This document shows positions 22,728-32,500 of a DNA stretch of 32,500 bases, in pieces. The stretch's first letter is position 1. Each line of letters opens with the position of its first letter. The translations under genes were made by a program, and so were the position numbers. The notes beneath the pieces are model-generated. The model searched no databases. It had not been told where the DNA came from and was given only the letters and a program-made list of their open reading frames with translations. This DNA comes from Neocallimastix lanati (nom. inval.) (taxonomy: Eukaryota > Neocallimastigomycota > Neocallimastigomycetes > Neocallimastigales > Neocallimastigaceae). The stretch spans positions 62,501-95,000 of the forward strand of contig JACVTC010000180.1 of NCBI GenBank assembly GCA_016946835.1, in the 5' to 3' direction.

Positions 22728-24194
22728 ATTCATGAAAGGGCTATTAAAAATGAAATGACTCTTGGAATTAATAAGTGTGCTACTCTTGTTGTAAAACCGA
22801 TTAACTTTGTTAACTTTGTTAAACCGATAAACTATGAAGATCCATCTTTCTTTATTGGTAGTAACAAATTACCTAAAACTGACAACTATACCTATCTTGG
22901 TATTCCTTATGATGAATCTTTATCACTGAAACCTATACAATCCAAATTAAACAGTAATTTAAATGTCAAGTTAAATTTGTACTTTCGATTTCTTATTAAT
23001 AAATCTATTCCTCTCCCATTGAAGAAATATGTTTTAATTTCGTTTATTCTTAGTTTTGTTATATATTATGCTCCTCTCTTTGTTTTAAATAAGAGCAGAT
23101 GTTCTAAAGCTCAAAAAATTATCAATAGAGGACTTTATTGGAGTTATGGATTTAAATCTCGCAATTCTTCTGTTAGTCTCTATGATATTACTCGTGAATT
23201 GAGAATACCTCCTCTTTCAGCTGTCTGTGCTCTATCTCAATTACGATGCTTTAGAAAATGGAAAAAAACTCATCATGTATTATTAATCATCTCACTAATA
23301 ATATTCCTACTATGTCACATTACTCATGGACTAAAGAATCAAGGGCTTTGGATAAGAAACTAAATGGTAAAAAAAAAAATGAAATAAAAAAGTTTTATTG
23401 GGAAAGAGATGTCTTCAAACCCTCAAAAGCTAAAAAAGCAATTATTTACAAGGAGAATGATTTTGGATTTATTTCCGAAATTAGAAACTTAACATTTCAA
23501 TATCCTAAGTATCAGTTGGGATTCTTTTGGATTTCTCGAATTAGGTGTAGTTTTAAATTTGACATTAGTGTCTCCATTAAAAGAAAAATCGTCACAGAGG
23601 ATTGCCCTAAATGTTGCCCTTGTTGTGGTGTTAGTGTACCTAGCTTTTCTCACTGGATCTTTGCCTGTAAAGAATTGGAAAATTACAGAAATAAATTTTT
23701 ACCTTTTCTGGATGATCTCTTTTTTGAAGTTTGCAATGATAATTGAACAAATATCCTTGGATGTTTCTTTAGATTCAGAAGAGGATTATGATAATAATAT
23801 TTATTATTATATATTGAGTGCTCTTCTTGGTGGACGTTCAATATATTCAAAAATTAAACTTAATGATGGAGAACAAAGACAATTAGTTGACAATATTTTT
23901 AAACAAAGTTCAACTTCGTCAACTGCTCCGTATTTTGTGGGGATTGCGGAATTTTTAACAAATGTAGTACCATTAATTTGTCGATCTTTTAGATTGATGA
24001 TGAAATGGTATTCCATTGAATCTACCGTTGCCAAGAGCGTCGACGTCGAAATGATAAGGCATGGATTTTCACCTCCAGATACAGATTCGATTGATAATAC
24101 TAATACTGAAATTATTACTCGCAATAATGGACATAGTGTTATTATCGAGGAATGGGAAAAGTTAGAGGCTATTGCTTCTAACGCACTTTTATAA
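22728..24194 (+). pseudogene. LINE ORF2 C-terminal part: RT end, zinc-binding motif and C-terminal domain, two frameshifts
   Basis: Frame 1 (from 22728) reads SIHERAIKNEMTLGINKCATL and DNYTYLGIPYD, typical of the end of the LINE RT palm and the thumb. At the A7 run 23262-23268 a one-base shift moves coding to the second frame (NSSCIINHL...). That frame carries the zinc-binding motif CPCC-x8-H-x4-C, with GVSVPSFSHWIFAC around 23622-23670. A second shift near 23730-23745 returns to the first frame, which has YYYILSALLGGRSIY and ends at TAA 24192-24194. The zinc motif matches the post-RT zinc-binding domain of many LINEs. The function of the final about 150 residues is unknown. The copy is dead because of the truncation and both shifts. 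Confidence 0.85.
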
Positions 24195-24313
24195 TTGTAT
24201 CATATATAATATTTTATTTCATGTATTTTATTATTTTTTTTTTTTCTTTAAAATCATGTAATTTTATTATTATTATAAATTAAATAAAGTTGTTTTCTTA
24301 TTCTAAAAAAAAA
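22728..24313 (+). mobile_element. 5'-truncated non-LTR retrotransposon (LINE) copy
   Basis: A 1586-bp insertion bounded by the 12-bp direct repeats GATGGTATAAGC. It starts within the reverse transcriptase coding region, just after where the YADD box would be. It ends with a 3' UTR, an AATAAA at 24283-24288 and an A9 tail at 24305-24313. Truncation at the 5' end, a poly(A) tail and a target-site duplication are the hallmarks of LINE insertion. The known Dictyostelium TRE elements insert next to tRNA genes; no tRNA gene was recognised in this window, so this copy may belong to another family or be an off-target insertion. Confidence 0.88.
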
Positions 24314-24325
24314 GATGGTATAAGC
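24314..24325. repeat. Right copy of the LINE target-site duplication
   Basis: GATGGTATAAGC, directly after the A9 tail of the LINE. A 12-bp duplication fits target-primed reverse transcription. Confidence 0.88.
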
Positions 24326-24510
24326 GCAAACTAACCAGAAAAAGTCAACATGGAAAATGCAATAAGACAGGCTCTCAGGGTCAATGCCTCTGAAGGAGAA
24401 GACCATAATTTCTTTCAAATAGTCAATTCAAACCCTAATCTGGAATAAGAATTCCTTTAATATAGAAATATTATCATCTGGAGGTGAGGCCCGTTACATA
24501 TGAACCTTTT
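24326..24510. other. Right half of the GC-richer island split by the LINE
   Basis: The sequence continues the island begun at 22555 and differs sharply from its AT-rich surroundings. On the plus strand it has a 33-codon frame beginning MENAIRQALRVNASEGED (ATG at 24351). On the minus strand it has the longer frame that spans the insertion point. Identity unknown. Confidence 0.5.
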
Positions 24511-24646
24511 TTCTGAATTTATTTATACACTTTATATTGAATATTGCTTTTTATTTCACATTACTATTTTAAATATTATTATGTTCTAATTGGATAAATA
24601 ATATTTATTTATTTACTTATTTATTTATTAATTTAGTGTTTTTTAT

Positions 24647-24695
24647 AAAAAAAAAAAAAAAATAGTCATGTAATTAATAAATGAATTAATAAATC

Positions 24696-24729
<34 letters not shown>

Positions 24730-24786
24730 GTCATATAATTAATAAATGAATAAATAAATAAAGTTTAAAGTTCGCAATAATAGCGG

Positions 24787-24813
<27 letters not shown>
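24647..24813. repeat. Two poly(A)-tailed related units in tandem
   Basis: After an A16 run come unit 1 (24663-24727) and unit 2 (24728-24813). Both start TAGTCAT(G/A)TAATTAATAAATGAA and end CTGT followed by A29 and A23 respectively. Unit 2 has an extra GC-richer piece (AAAGTTCGCAATAATAGCGG) that is missing from unit 1. They may be short retroposed units or a duplication of one. Confidence 0.65.
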
Positions 24814-24817
<4 letters not shown>

Positions 24818-25527
24818 TAAAATAAAATAATATAAAGTAAAATTAAAATAATATAATTAGAATGTTTTTTTTTTTTTTTTTTTTTTTTTTAATCTATAAT
24901 TATTATTATTATTATCATTATCATCATCATTATTAATTACTATTTGTACAATAAAGATAAAGCAAACTTTTAAACAGTTCACATGGATCTACTGTTTCGT
25001 ACATTGTCATTGTCTTGTTAAAACAATATCTAACATTAGTAGCTTTTTGAGTTACTTTTTGATTGATTTAGTAAGAAATCCTTCAGTAGAGTGCTGACGT
25101 CATATCGATATAACTATGGAACAATACTATTAGTAATCCTGTTATTATATGTTAGTCCTATTATATATTTTTCCAAACACAAATACTTTTTTGTTTTATT
25201 ATTTTAGATTTAAATGGTGATCATGTTACAACATATTTTATACATCACCCAGAAATTTTTTTTAACTTTTGAACTTATTTTCATTCTTTATTAAATTAAA
25301 TTTTCAATGGATTAATTAAAGTTTTCTTTTTTTTTTTTTTTTAATTCGTATTACTTTTTATTTTACTTCATCTTTTACATACATTTTATTTTTGTCCTTA
25401 ATTTATATAATATATATATATTTTTTAACACATAAAGATACAGTTATCTATTTAATAAAGCACTGGAAGTGTATTCTCTTCCTAGCCTAAGAAAAAAAAA
25501 AAAAAAGATAAAATAGAAAATACTAAA
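24814..25527. other. No gene recognised
   Basis: AT-rich, but with a moderately complex stretch at about 24960-25260 that lacks a sustained open frame. It lies directly 5' of the second copia fragment and could be older element sequence; I found no protease or gag motif to support that. Confidence 0.4.
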
Positions 25528-25658
25528 AATTGCAATGATAAAATTTGTCATCAATGTAAAATAACAAAATTAAAAAAAGAAACCAGTTTACAAATCTAAC
25601 AATAAAGCTCCTATACCAATGGAATTAATTCATTCAGATGTCGTTGAAAAACTTGATT

Positions 25659-25660
<2 letters not shown>
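25528..25660 (+). pseudogene. Second copia-type integrase fragment (zinc end plus first catalytic Asp)
   Basis: Plus-strand frame NCNDKICHQCKITKLKK (Cys pair at 25546-25557) continues, after one frameshift, as KPVYKSNNKAPIPMELIHSD with the catalytic Asp codon at 25637-25639, then VVEKLD and TAA at 25658-25660. A CxxC followed by about 30 residues and ELIHSD is the signature at the GAG-preintegrase/integrase junction of copia elements. The usual GP after the Asp is replaced by VE, as in the larger relic at 12220-12486. The TAA is also the start of the triplet array that follows, so the gene may have been cut by the array. Confidence 0.7.
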
Positions 25661-26088
<428 letters not shown>

Positions 26089-27423
26089 AAAAATACAACT
26101 TTTTTATTATCAAAATGAATTTCATTATTTCGATATTTCTCATAAAATATATTTCTATTTTTATTAATAAAGATTTTAAATAATCTTTTTTTTTTAGTTA
26201 AAAATAATTTTTTTTAATTTGTGATGAAATAAAAAAAAATTTTTTTTAAAAATAATAATGGTAATATATAGAAAAAAAATGTATTACCTGTTTTTATTTC
26301 ATAATATTGAATAAATAAAATATTTTAATTGCTTTATATGTTCATATGCTTTTTTTTATTATTCAATTATAATATGTTTTAAATATAAAACAAACATACA
26401 AGCAAACAAACAAAAAATAATAATAATAATAAAACCCTTAAATCTTTTTATATACAAGTGAAATTTTATTTATGATGAAATAAAAACGTGTGCAATCCAA
26501 AAAATTGGACCTTAGTAAAGAATTTCTTCAAAGAATAAAAAAAATATATAAAAGATTATTAATAATTTTTTTCTTTTCTTAATGGTCATATCTTATTCAT
26601 TCATATAATCATTATATCTAAATTAGAGACTTAAATAATATATCTTACTTTATATTTTAGAATATAATCATATTTTTATTTATATTTTTATTATATTTAT
26701 AACAATAATATATCAAAGATATATTTATATATATATATATTTTTTTTTAATATATCATTATTTTTTTATGTCTAATTTGACAGATATATAGGATAATATA
26801 TAAATATCTATATATATAATAATTAAAATAATTATATTAACATATAAAATAAATTAATAAATTATATTTTATTAAATCAAAATAATTATTAAATTTAATT
26901 TTAAATTTTTTTTATATATCTTTTTAATTAAATTATTGAAGATAAATCATTGGTCTATTCCAAAAAAATTTAACCATTATCTTTTCTTTAGTATTTTTTA
27001 TTTTTTATTTTTTTAAATTAAAATAAAAATAAAAAAGAAAAAGGAGGTATGGACATTTAAATATGTAATATATTTACACATGTCTAGTTTTGTTATTTAA
27101 TATATATATTGTTGATATAAAAATATTAATTGATAAAAGAAATACATAATTATTAAAAATATTGAATATTGAATATTTTTATATACTATAATTTCAAATA
27201 AAAGAAAAAAAAATATAAAATAGTAAAAATTTCTTTTTGAAAAAATAAAAATTAACTATTGAAGAAATAATTATATATATAATTTAAATTAAAGAATATA
27301 TATATATATATATATATATTTTTCAAAAAAAAAAAAAAATAAAAATAAAAATAAGAAGAAATATAATTTAATTATTTAAGTAATATATATTATTCAATAA
27401 TAAATAAATAAATAAATAAATAA

Positions 27424-27457
<34 letters not shown>

Positions 27458-27473
27458 GAGTTTAATTACGAAA
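26089..27473. other. AT-rich intergenic region upstream of the transporter gene
   Basis: No coding frame. It contains TA microsatellites (about 27297-27320), an AAAT array (about 27400-27426) and an AAT array (27427-27456) ending 17 bp before the transporter ATG. A small palindromic patch CCAAAAAATTGG lies near 26498-26509. The transporter promoter must lie here, but no specific element stands out. Confidence 0.5.
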
Positions 27474-28829
27474 ATGTTAGGAAAAATAGTTGAATCTTTA
27501 AAATATTTTAATTTTAAAATGTATGTCGCATTAATGGTTTTGGCTTTTCTGCCAACCATTTATACTACTCTAAGAATTTATTTCATTGGTCAATTACCAA
27601 GTGAATATTCTTATTCTATTGCTGGTCAACTCTCATGGGTAAATTTATTGTTTGAAATTATTCAAGAAGCTATTATTCTTCCTTTATTCTATTTCATTGG
27701 AGAAGCTATTCATCAAATAAAGGAATTAACTAATAGAGTAAAAACTGGATTATTGGTTTCATTTATCATATACACTGTATTAGCTATTGCTATCATCATT
27801 TTAATCCACCCTCTCTTAAACTGGATGTCAGTATCACCAGAAATTCAAGCCGAATCAGCAACTTATATTCGTATTGAAGTTATTGCCAATATTTTTTCAA
27901 CTTTAGTAAACTTCATTTTAGTTGTTTTAATTACTATCAGTAAGGAAAAGTATTTATATATCTTCACTTTTATGAAAGTCGTTTTATGTATTTTAGTGGA
28001 TGTCTTTCTCGTTTCCAATTTGAAATTCTCTCTTAATTTAGGTGTTAATGGTATCGGTTATTCTAATATCATTGTCAATATTATTCTATTGATTTGTTCT
28101 CTTTATATCCTCAAATTTGAAGGTATTTCTATCTTTAATAAGGACAAAATGTCTTTCGGATGGATGTCCTCTTTCGCTAAAAAGGGTTTGGTTTCTGGAT
28201 TTGAATCACTTATTAGAAATTACGCCTATATGGCCATGATTAGTAAGATGGTTAATGTTGTGAATGAACAAGGTACTTATTGGGTAGCTAATAACTTTAT
28301 TTGGGGTTGGCTTTTAATTCCAATTACTCAGTTGGGTGAATTAATTAAAAAGGATTGTGGTACCGATAAAGATTCTGTAAGAAAGCTTTCCTTAGGTTAT
28401 TACGCCATTACAATAATAGTTTGTATCTTATGGTTTATTACTATTCCATTATGGAAACCTTTCATGACTTATGTTTTAGATTATACTGAAGTGGATACCT
28501 TATATACTCTTGTATTAGTACTTATTGGATTTTATGTCCTCTATGCTATTCAAAATGTTTTCGATTCTACTTTCTATGGTTTAGGTAAAATTTGGTATAT
28601 GTTCTTTGAATCTGTTGTCACTAATTCTATATTTTATGGAATTGCTTATATCCTCTATAAACTTAATGTTTGGAAACCTACTCTTTATGGTATTGCTCTT
28701 CTTTTTGGTTTGGGTAATGCATTTGATAGTGTAGTTTCCTTCCTTGCTTATGTCTTTTTATTAAAACGTGAAAATATTAATATTTTCGATGTTAATAATA
28801 AAGGCGAAGAAAAAAAAATTGAAATATGA
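27474..28829 (+). CDS. MATE-type efflux transporter, bacterial-like, 12 membrane helices
   Basis: An intronless 451-residue protein; the start is in the good context AAAATG. About 12 hydrophobic segments are visible (near 16-38, 46-78, 91-113, 135-157, 160-180, 192-213, 235-262, 267-285, 304-326, 341-361, 373-394, 403-430) in two halves, as in MATE (multidrug and toxic compound extrusion) carriers. Such carriers expel organic cations in exchange for Na+ or H+. Recognisable stretches are YSIAGQLSWVNLLFEIIQEA, LGVNGIGYSNI, GTYWVANNFIWGWLLIPITQ and STFYGLGKIWYMFFESVVTN. From memory these resemble bacterial 'Na+-driven efflux' MATE proteins, mostly of Firmicutes, more than typical eukaryotic MATEs. 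Codon use is like the host's. The stop is TGA, which is rare in Dictyostelium. An AATAAA follows at 28907-28912. Substrate and membrane are unknown. Confidence 0.85.
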   Translation: MLGKIVESLKYFNFKMYVALMVLAFLPTIYTTLRIYFIGQLPSEYSYSIAGQLSWVNLLFEIIQEAIILPLFYFIGEAIHQIKELTNRVKTGLLVSFIIYTVLAIAIIILIHPLLNWMSVSPEIQAESATYIRIEVIANIFSTLVNFILVVLITISKEKYLYIFTFMKVVLCILVDVFLVSNLKFSLNLGVNGIGYSNIIVNIILLICSLYILKFEGISIFNKDKMSFGWMSSFAKKGLVSGFESLIRNYAYMAMISKMVNVVNEQGTYWVANNFIWGWLLIPITQLGELIKKDCGTDKDSVRKLSLGYYAITIIVCILWFITIPLWKPFMTYVLDYTEVDTLYTLVLVLIGFYVLYAIQNVFDSTFYGLGKIWYMFFESVVTNSIFYGIAYILYKLNVWKPTLYGIALLFGLGNAFDSVVSFLAYVFLLKRENINIFDVNNKGEEKKIEI

Positions 28830-31269
28830 ATTAAAGATAAAAAGACCAAGTAAACAAACAAACAAACAAACAAAAAAAAAAAAATAATAATTAAACCATA
28901 TTAAATAATAAAGATGATAACTATAGCAAATTAATAATAAAATTTACAATATCAATATCAATATCAATAATATATATATATTTTATGCGTATCAGTCATA
29001 AAAATTACGCAAACAAAATTTTAAAAAATTCAAACAAAAAAAAATTTTTTTATTATTACTTTTATTATTATTATTATTATATTCCATATGAATATTAATA
29101 TTAAAATAGAAAAATTAAAAAATAAAAAAATATATGTAATTTTTCATTTATATATATATGATATATTTTATAATTAATATATATAAAGCAAAACTCATAA
29201 TACTAATTTTTAATATTTTATATATTATAGTATTCTTATATATATTAACTATTAAATGAACATTTTATTTATTTATTTTATTTTTTTTTATTTTATTTTA
29301 TATATTTTATTTTATTTATTTTATTTTATTTTTTTTTTTTTTCTATTTTTCATATTATTTTTTATATTATATATATTTTAAAAATATTTATACTTTTGAA
29401 ATGTATAACTGAAAACTTTTATTAAATATATTGAATTAATAAATAAATAATTAAATATAAAATATAATAAATAAATAAATAAAATAAAAAAAAAAAAAAT
29501 AATAAAATAAAATAAAAATAAAAATATTAATAATAATAAGATTAAACAAATTTGGAGTATTTTTCCTAAATATATATATATTTTAAAGAAATAGATGTTT
29601 ATTTTTTTTTTTTTTTTTAAAAAAAAATTATTATTGAATTATTGGTATCACTCTGCAATTTAAATAATATATATATATATATATTTAAATAATAATAAAA
29701 AAATAATCTTTATAAAATAAAAATAAAAAAAAAAAAATACTATTAATAATATGTCTTTTACAATTATTTCATTAATTATAAAATATTATTATTTATTTTA
29801 ATACAATTCATTTTATTCTAATTTCTATTATTATTATTATTTTTTATATTTATTATTTCTTTTTTTATTCAAATATTATAAATATTAAAAATAATAAAAA
29901 TTTTAGTATCTAGTATTTCTAATTATTTGATACATAATAATTTATTTTTTTATTATTATCATTTTTTTTTATATACATACATATATATTAAATAAATAAA
30001 TAAATATAAATAATATATATATATATCTCAATTAAGGCAATTAAGCAACAAGGAGAATTAAAATAATTATTAAATAATCAAATTCTTCATAGAATAATAA
30101 TAAATAATAAATAATAAATAATTAATAATAATAATAAATAATTAATAATAATAATAAATAATAAATAATAAATAATAAATAATAAATAATAAAAACTATT
30201 TAAATGTAAATATATGAAAATATTATTATTATGAATCATAATCTAAAAGTGATGACGTTGTGTATGATTTTTATTAATATAGAATAATATTAAATTTTAT
30301 AAATTATATAATAATATTAATTTTCTTTTTGATCATCTTGTTATTTTCAATTTAAATCATACATTGAAAATATTTCTTAAATTATAATATATAAATTATT
30401 ATTATTATTTTTTTTATTATTATAATAAAAATTATAAATATTAATTATTATTATTATATTATTATTATTAATTTTATTAATCAAGTATTAAACATTTTAT
30501 AATATTCAATATCTGGTGTTGAATTATTATTTTTATATAAATGAAAATATGTGGATAAATAAATTAAATATTTTTTTTTTTTTATTATTATTATTTTTTA
30601 GGTTAAAAAAATCTAAAATAATAATATATTTATAAACAATAAAATATATTTATTTTTTTTTTTATATTTATATTTTACATGATATGTTTGTTTTATATTA
30701 GAAAATAATATAAAAAAAATTTTTTATTTGAAAATATTTTAATGATGATAGCCTATAATTTCTTTTTATTTTAATTTTATATTGTATATATATACATTTT
30801 AATAATATGGTTGAATTAAAAAAATTATAAAAAGTGAACTTATCATATAAATTTATCATTTATTGGTCTTTAAATTCGTATTTCAGATCTCTTTTTTTTT
30901 ATCTTATTACTATTTTTGTTTTTTGATTTTTTCCATATATATAAAAAATAAAGTTTTTAAAATTAATTAAAAGAAATGACTTTTTATTGTATGTTTTATT
31001 GTTACACAAACCAATAATGAAATATGAAATATCTAAGACTTTTTAAATATAATTTTAATTAATCATTATATTAATATAACTTTTTTTTTTTTTTTTTCCA
31101 TTTTATTATTTAATTAACTAAATATATAAAGTATTTTTATTTTCATACCTGTGTAACATTACACATTTCCAATTTATTATAGAGAACATTTTTAATAAAT
31201 ATATATTTTTATTTGAATAGATAGGTAATATCGAAAATAATAATTGTTATTATTTTACTATAAATAGAT
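28830..31269. other. AT-rich stretch, no gene seen
   Basis: Apart from the transporter 3' UTR (AATAAA at 28907-28912), it contains TTA, AAAT and AATAAATA-type repeats (for example 30100-30190) and homopolymers. An interrupted palindrome TGTGTAA-CA-TTACACA lies at 31150-31165. No frame of interest. Confidence 0.55.
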
Positions 31270-31342
31270 TTACTTATTTTTAACATGACCATGTGGATAA
31301 CCATGATTATAAAGATGTTTGGCTAAATTTGAGTACACTTGG
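31270..31342 (-). pseudogene. Short coding-like segment, possible orphan last exon
   Basis: On the minus strand, an AG preceded by an A run (acceptor-like, 31344-31343) is followed by 23 codons reading QVYSNLAKHLYNHGYPHGHV and three more residues (KNK), ending in TAA (31272-31270). Base composition is visibly less AT-rich than the flanks. I could not find an upstream exon or a GTAAGT donor between here and the window end, so it is a relic, an exon with a distant partner, or chance. I do not recognise the peptide. Confidence 0.3.
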
Positions 31343-32500
31343 CTTTTTTTTTTTGATATCTTTTTATTTTTATCTTTGTATTTTTAATTTTTAATTAAAA
31401 TAATAATTCTATTTATAAAATAAAGAAGAAAAAAAAAATAAGATCAAATTATTAAAATATTAAAAAGAAAAAAAAAATTGGAGCAACTATATATATAATA
31501 TAAAATTCATTTAAAGACTAAGTATTTAATTATGTTATATTAATATTCAACTATAAATAGTAACTAATTTGTTATATAAGATTTATATAAAATTTTTATT
31601 AAAAAAAATTTAAGATAATTATCATAATCATAAACAGAATAATAAAAATCATCATAAAAACAGTCATAATAACAGTCATAATAATAATAAAAATATCCTT
31701 TATTTTATATTAAAGATAATTTTATTTGAAGTATATAATTATTATTATATTATTATTATTATTACTGTTATTGTTAATAATTTAATTTAAAATAAATTAA
31801 GAAAACTCTCTATAAATTATGATTAGATTAGATGTATTAACTATTATAAATGAATTATATAAACTTTTCTATATTTTTTTAATATATTTTGACATGATGA
31901 TATAACTTTAGATCTGTTATGTTTATATGATAAATATACTCTATCTGTTAACCAAATCAAAAAAAAAAAAAAAAAAATTTTTTAGAAAATAAATAGTTAA
32001 CATCTTTTTTTTTTTTTTTTTTTTTTTTAATATGTATAAGGTATCAGCTGAATTAACATGAATTTATTTTATTTTATTTTATTTCAAATATTAATTAAAT
32101 ATATATATTATATAATTTTTTTTTTTTTTTAAATATATATAATAGTGACTATTCCATAATTAAATAGGAAATTAAATTGTTATATCAAATTTCATATATA
32201 CTATTGTATTAAAAATTTTTTATATTAAAAATATTTTATATTCTTCTCTTTTTAATTAAAAAAATAATTATATATATCTTCTGATTCATTATATTAAATT
32301 ATATATATTTAACTTTATATATATTTTTATATATACTAAATATAATTATTATTATTGTTAAATTTTTAATTTAATTCATTATGTCATGTTCATAATATAA
32401 AAATTTTAAAATATATTGTATTTTTACCTTTACTCTTTTAGTTTATATATATACATATATTTTTTATATAAATAACAAGATAAAGAACACTCTTTAAAAC
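31343..32500. other. AT-rich stretch to window end, no gene seen
   Basis: Homopolymers (A run about 31959-31976, T run about 32005-32028), TA repeats and ATAATC-type repeats (about 31620-31690). No open frame longer than a few dozen codons looks protein-like on either strand. Confidence 0.5.

Larger units (their letters stand above)
22578..24406 (-). pseudogene. Minus-strand open frame interrupted by the LINE insertion
   Basis: If the LINE and one copy of its 12-bp target duplication are removed, a minus-strand frame runs from ATG (24406-24404) to TAA (22580-22578) with no stop: 76 codons. It includes SVKRVADRTWCFRITRND near the end. The flanks have a clearly higher G+C content than the surroundings. 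A hairpin, CTGGTG-9 nt-CACCAG, lies inside the frame. I do not recognise the protein; it could be a fragment of an older element or gene, or an accidental frame in a non-coding RNA copy. Confidence 0.35.

Noticed and set aside
23807-24124. Minus-strand frame of 105 codons
   Set aside because: Antisense to the LINE C-terminal coding segment, which is in a coherent order with the RT and zinc motif; no family resemblance on the minus strand.
26498-26509. CCAAAAAATTGG palindrome as a regulatory site
   Set aside because: Only 12 bp, single occurrence, mostly A/T; no basis for a specific factor.
27368-27559. Minus-strand frame of 63 codons at the transporter start
   Set aside because: Composed of an AAT array and the antisense of the transporter N-terminus.

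Overview
The window looks like nuclear DNA of a social amoeba (Dictyostelium or a close relative). The evidence is extreme A+T richness outside genes, long A and T runs and TAA/TTA arrays, short AT-rich introns with GTAAGT donors, A-rich start contexts (AAAATG), mostly TAA stops and T/A-ending codons. The exact species cannot be decided from the sequence alone.

Layout. 1-3162 (minus): most of a large RNA-binding protein with two RRM domains followed by a Pumilio (PUF) repeat domain; its 3' end lies outside the window. 3163-20210: about 17 kb with no intact gene. It holds homopolymers, a TTA array, a 60-bp and a 135-bp tandem duplication, a minisatellite built on a 16-bp palindrome, an asparagine-rich open frame without a good start, and a decayed Ty1/copia-type pol gene on the minus strand (about 12486-10511). 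That relic is followed by a polypurine tract, a probable 3' LTR U3-R segment, an AATAAA and a 39-nt poly(A). 20211-21995 (plus): a three-exon SIRT2-like sirtuin with an unusual hydrophobic N-terminal extension. 22716-24325: a 5'-truncated, frameshifted non-LTR retrotransposon (LINE) with a poly(A) tail and a 12-bp target-site duplication. It sits inside an older GC-richer island that carries a minus-strand open frame and its own 42-nt poly(A). 24647-26088: poly(A)-tailed short repeats, a second copia integrase fragment, and large TAA/TTA arrays arranged as an inverted repeat. 27474-28829 (plus): an intronless 12-helix MATE-type transporter that resembles bacterial efflux pumps. 28830-32500: AT-rich sequence without a clear gene, except a short coding-like segment at 31270-31342 that looks like an orphan last exon.

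The three intact genes (mRNA regulation, NAD-dependent deacylation, membrane transport) show no sign of acting together. What links the region is its mobile-element history: two copia-type fragments, one of them apparently a retro-processed LTR-element transcript, and a nested LINE insertion with no tRNA gene visible nearby. No CRISPR array, rRNA or tRNA gene was seen.
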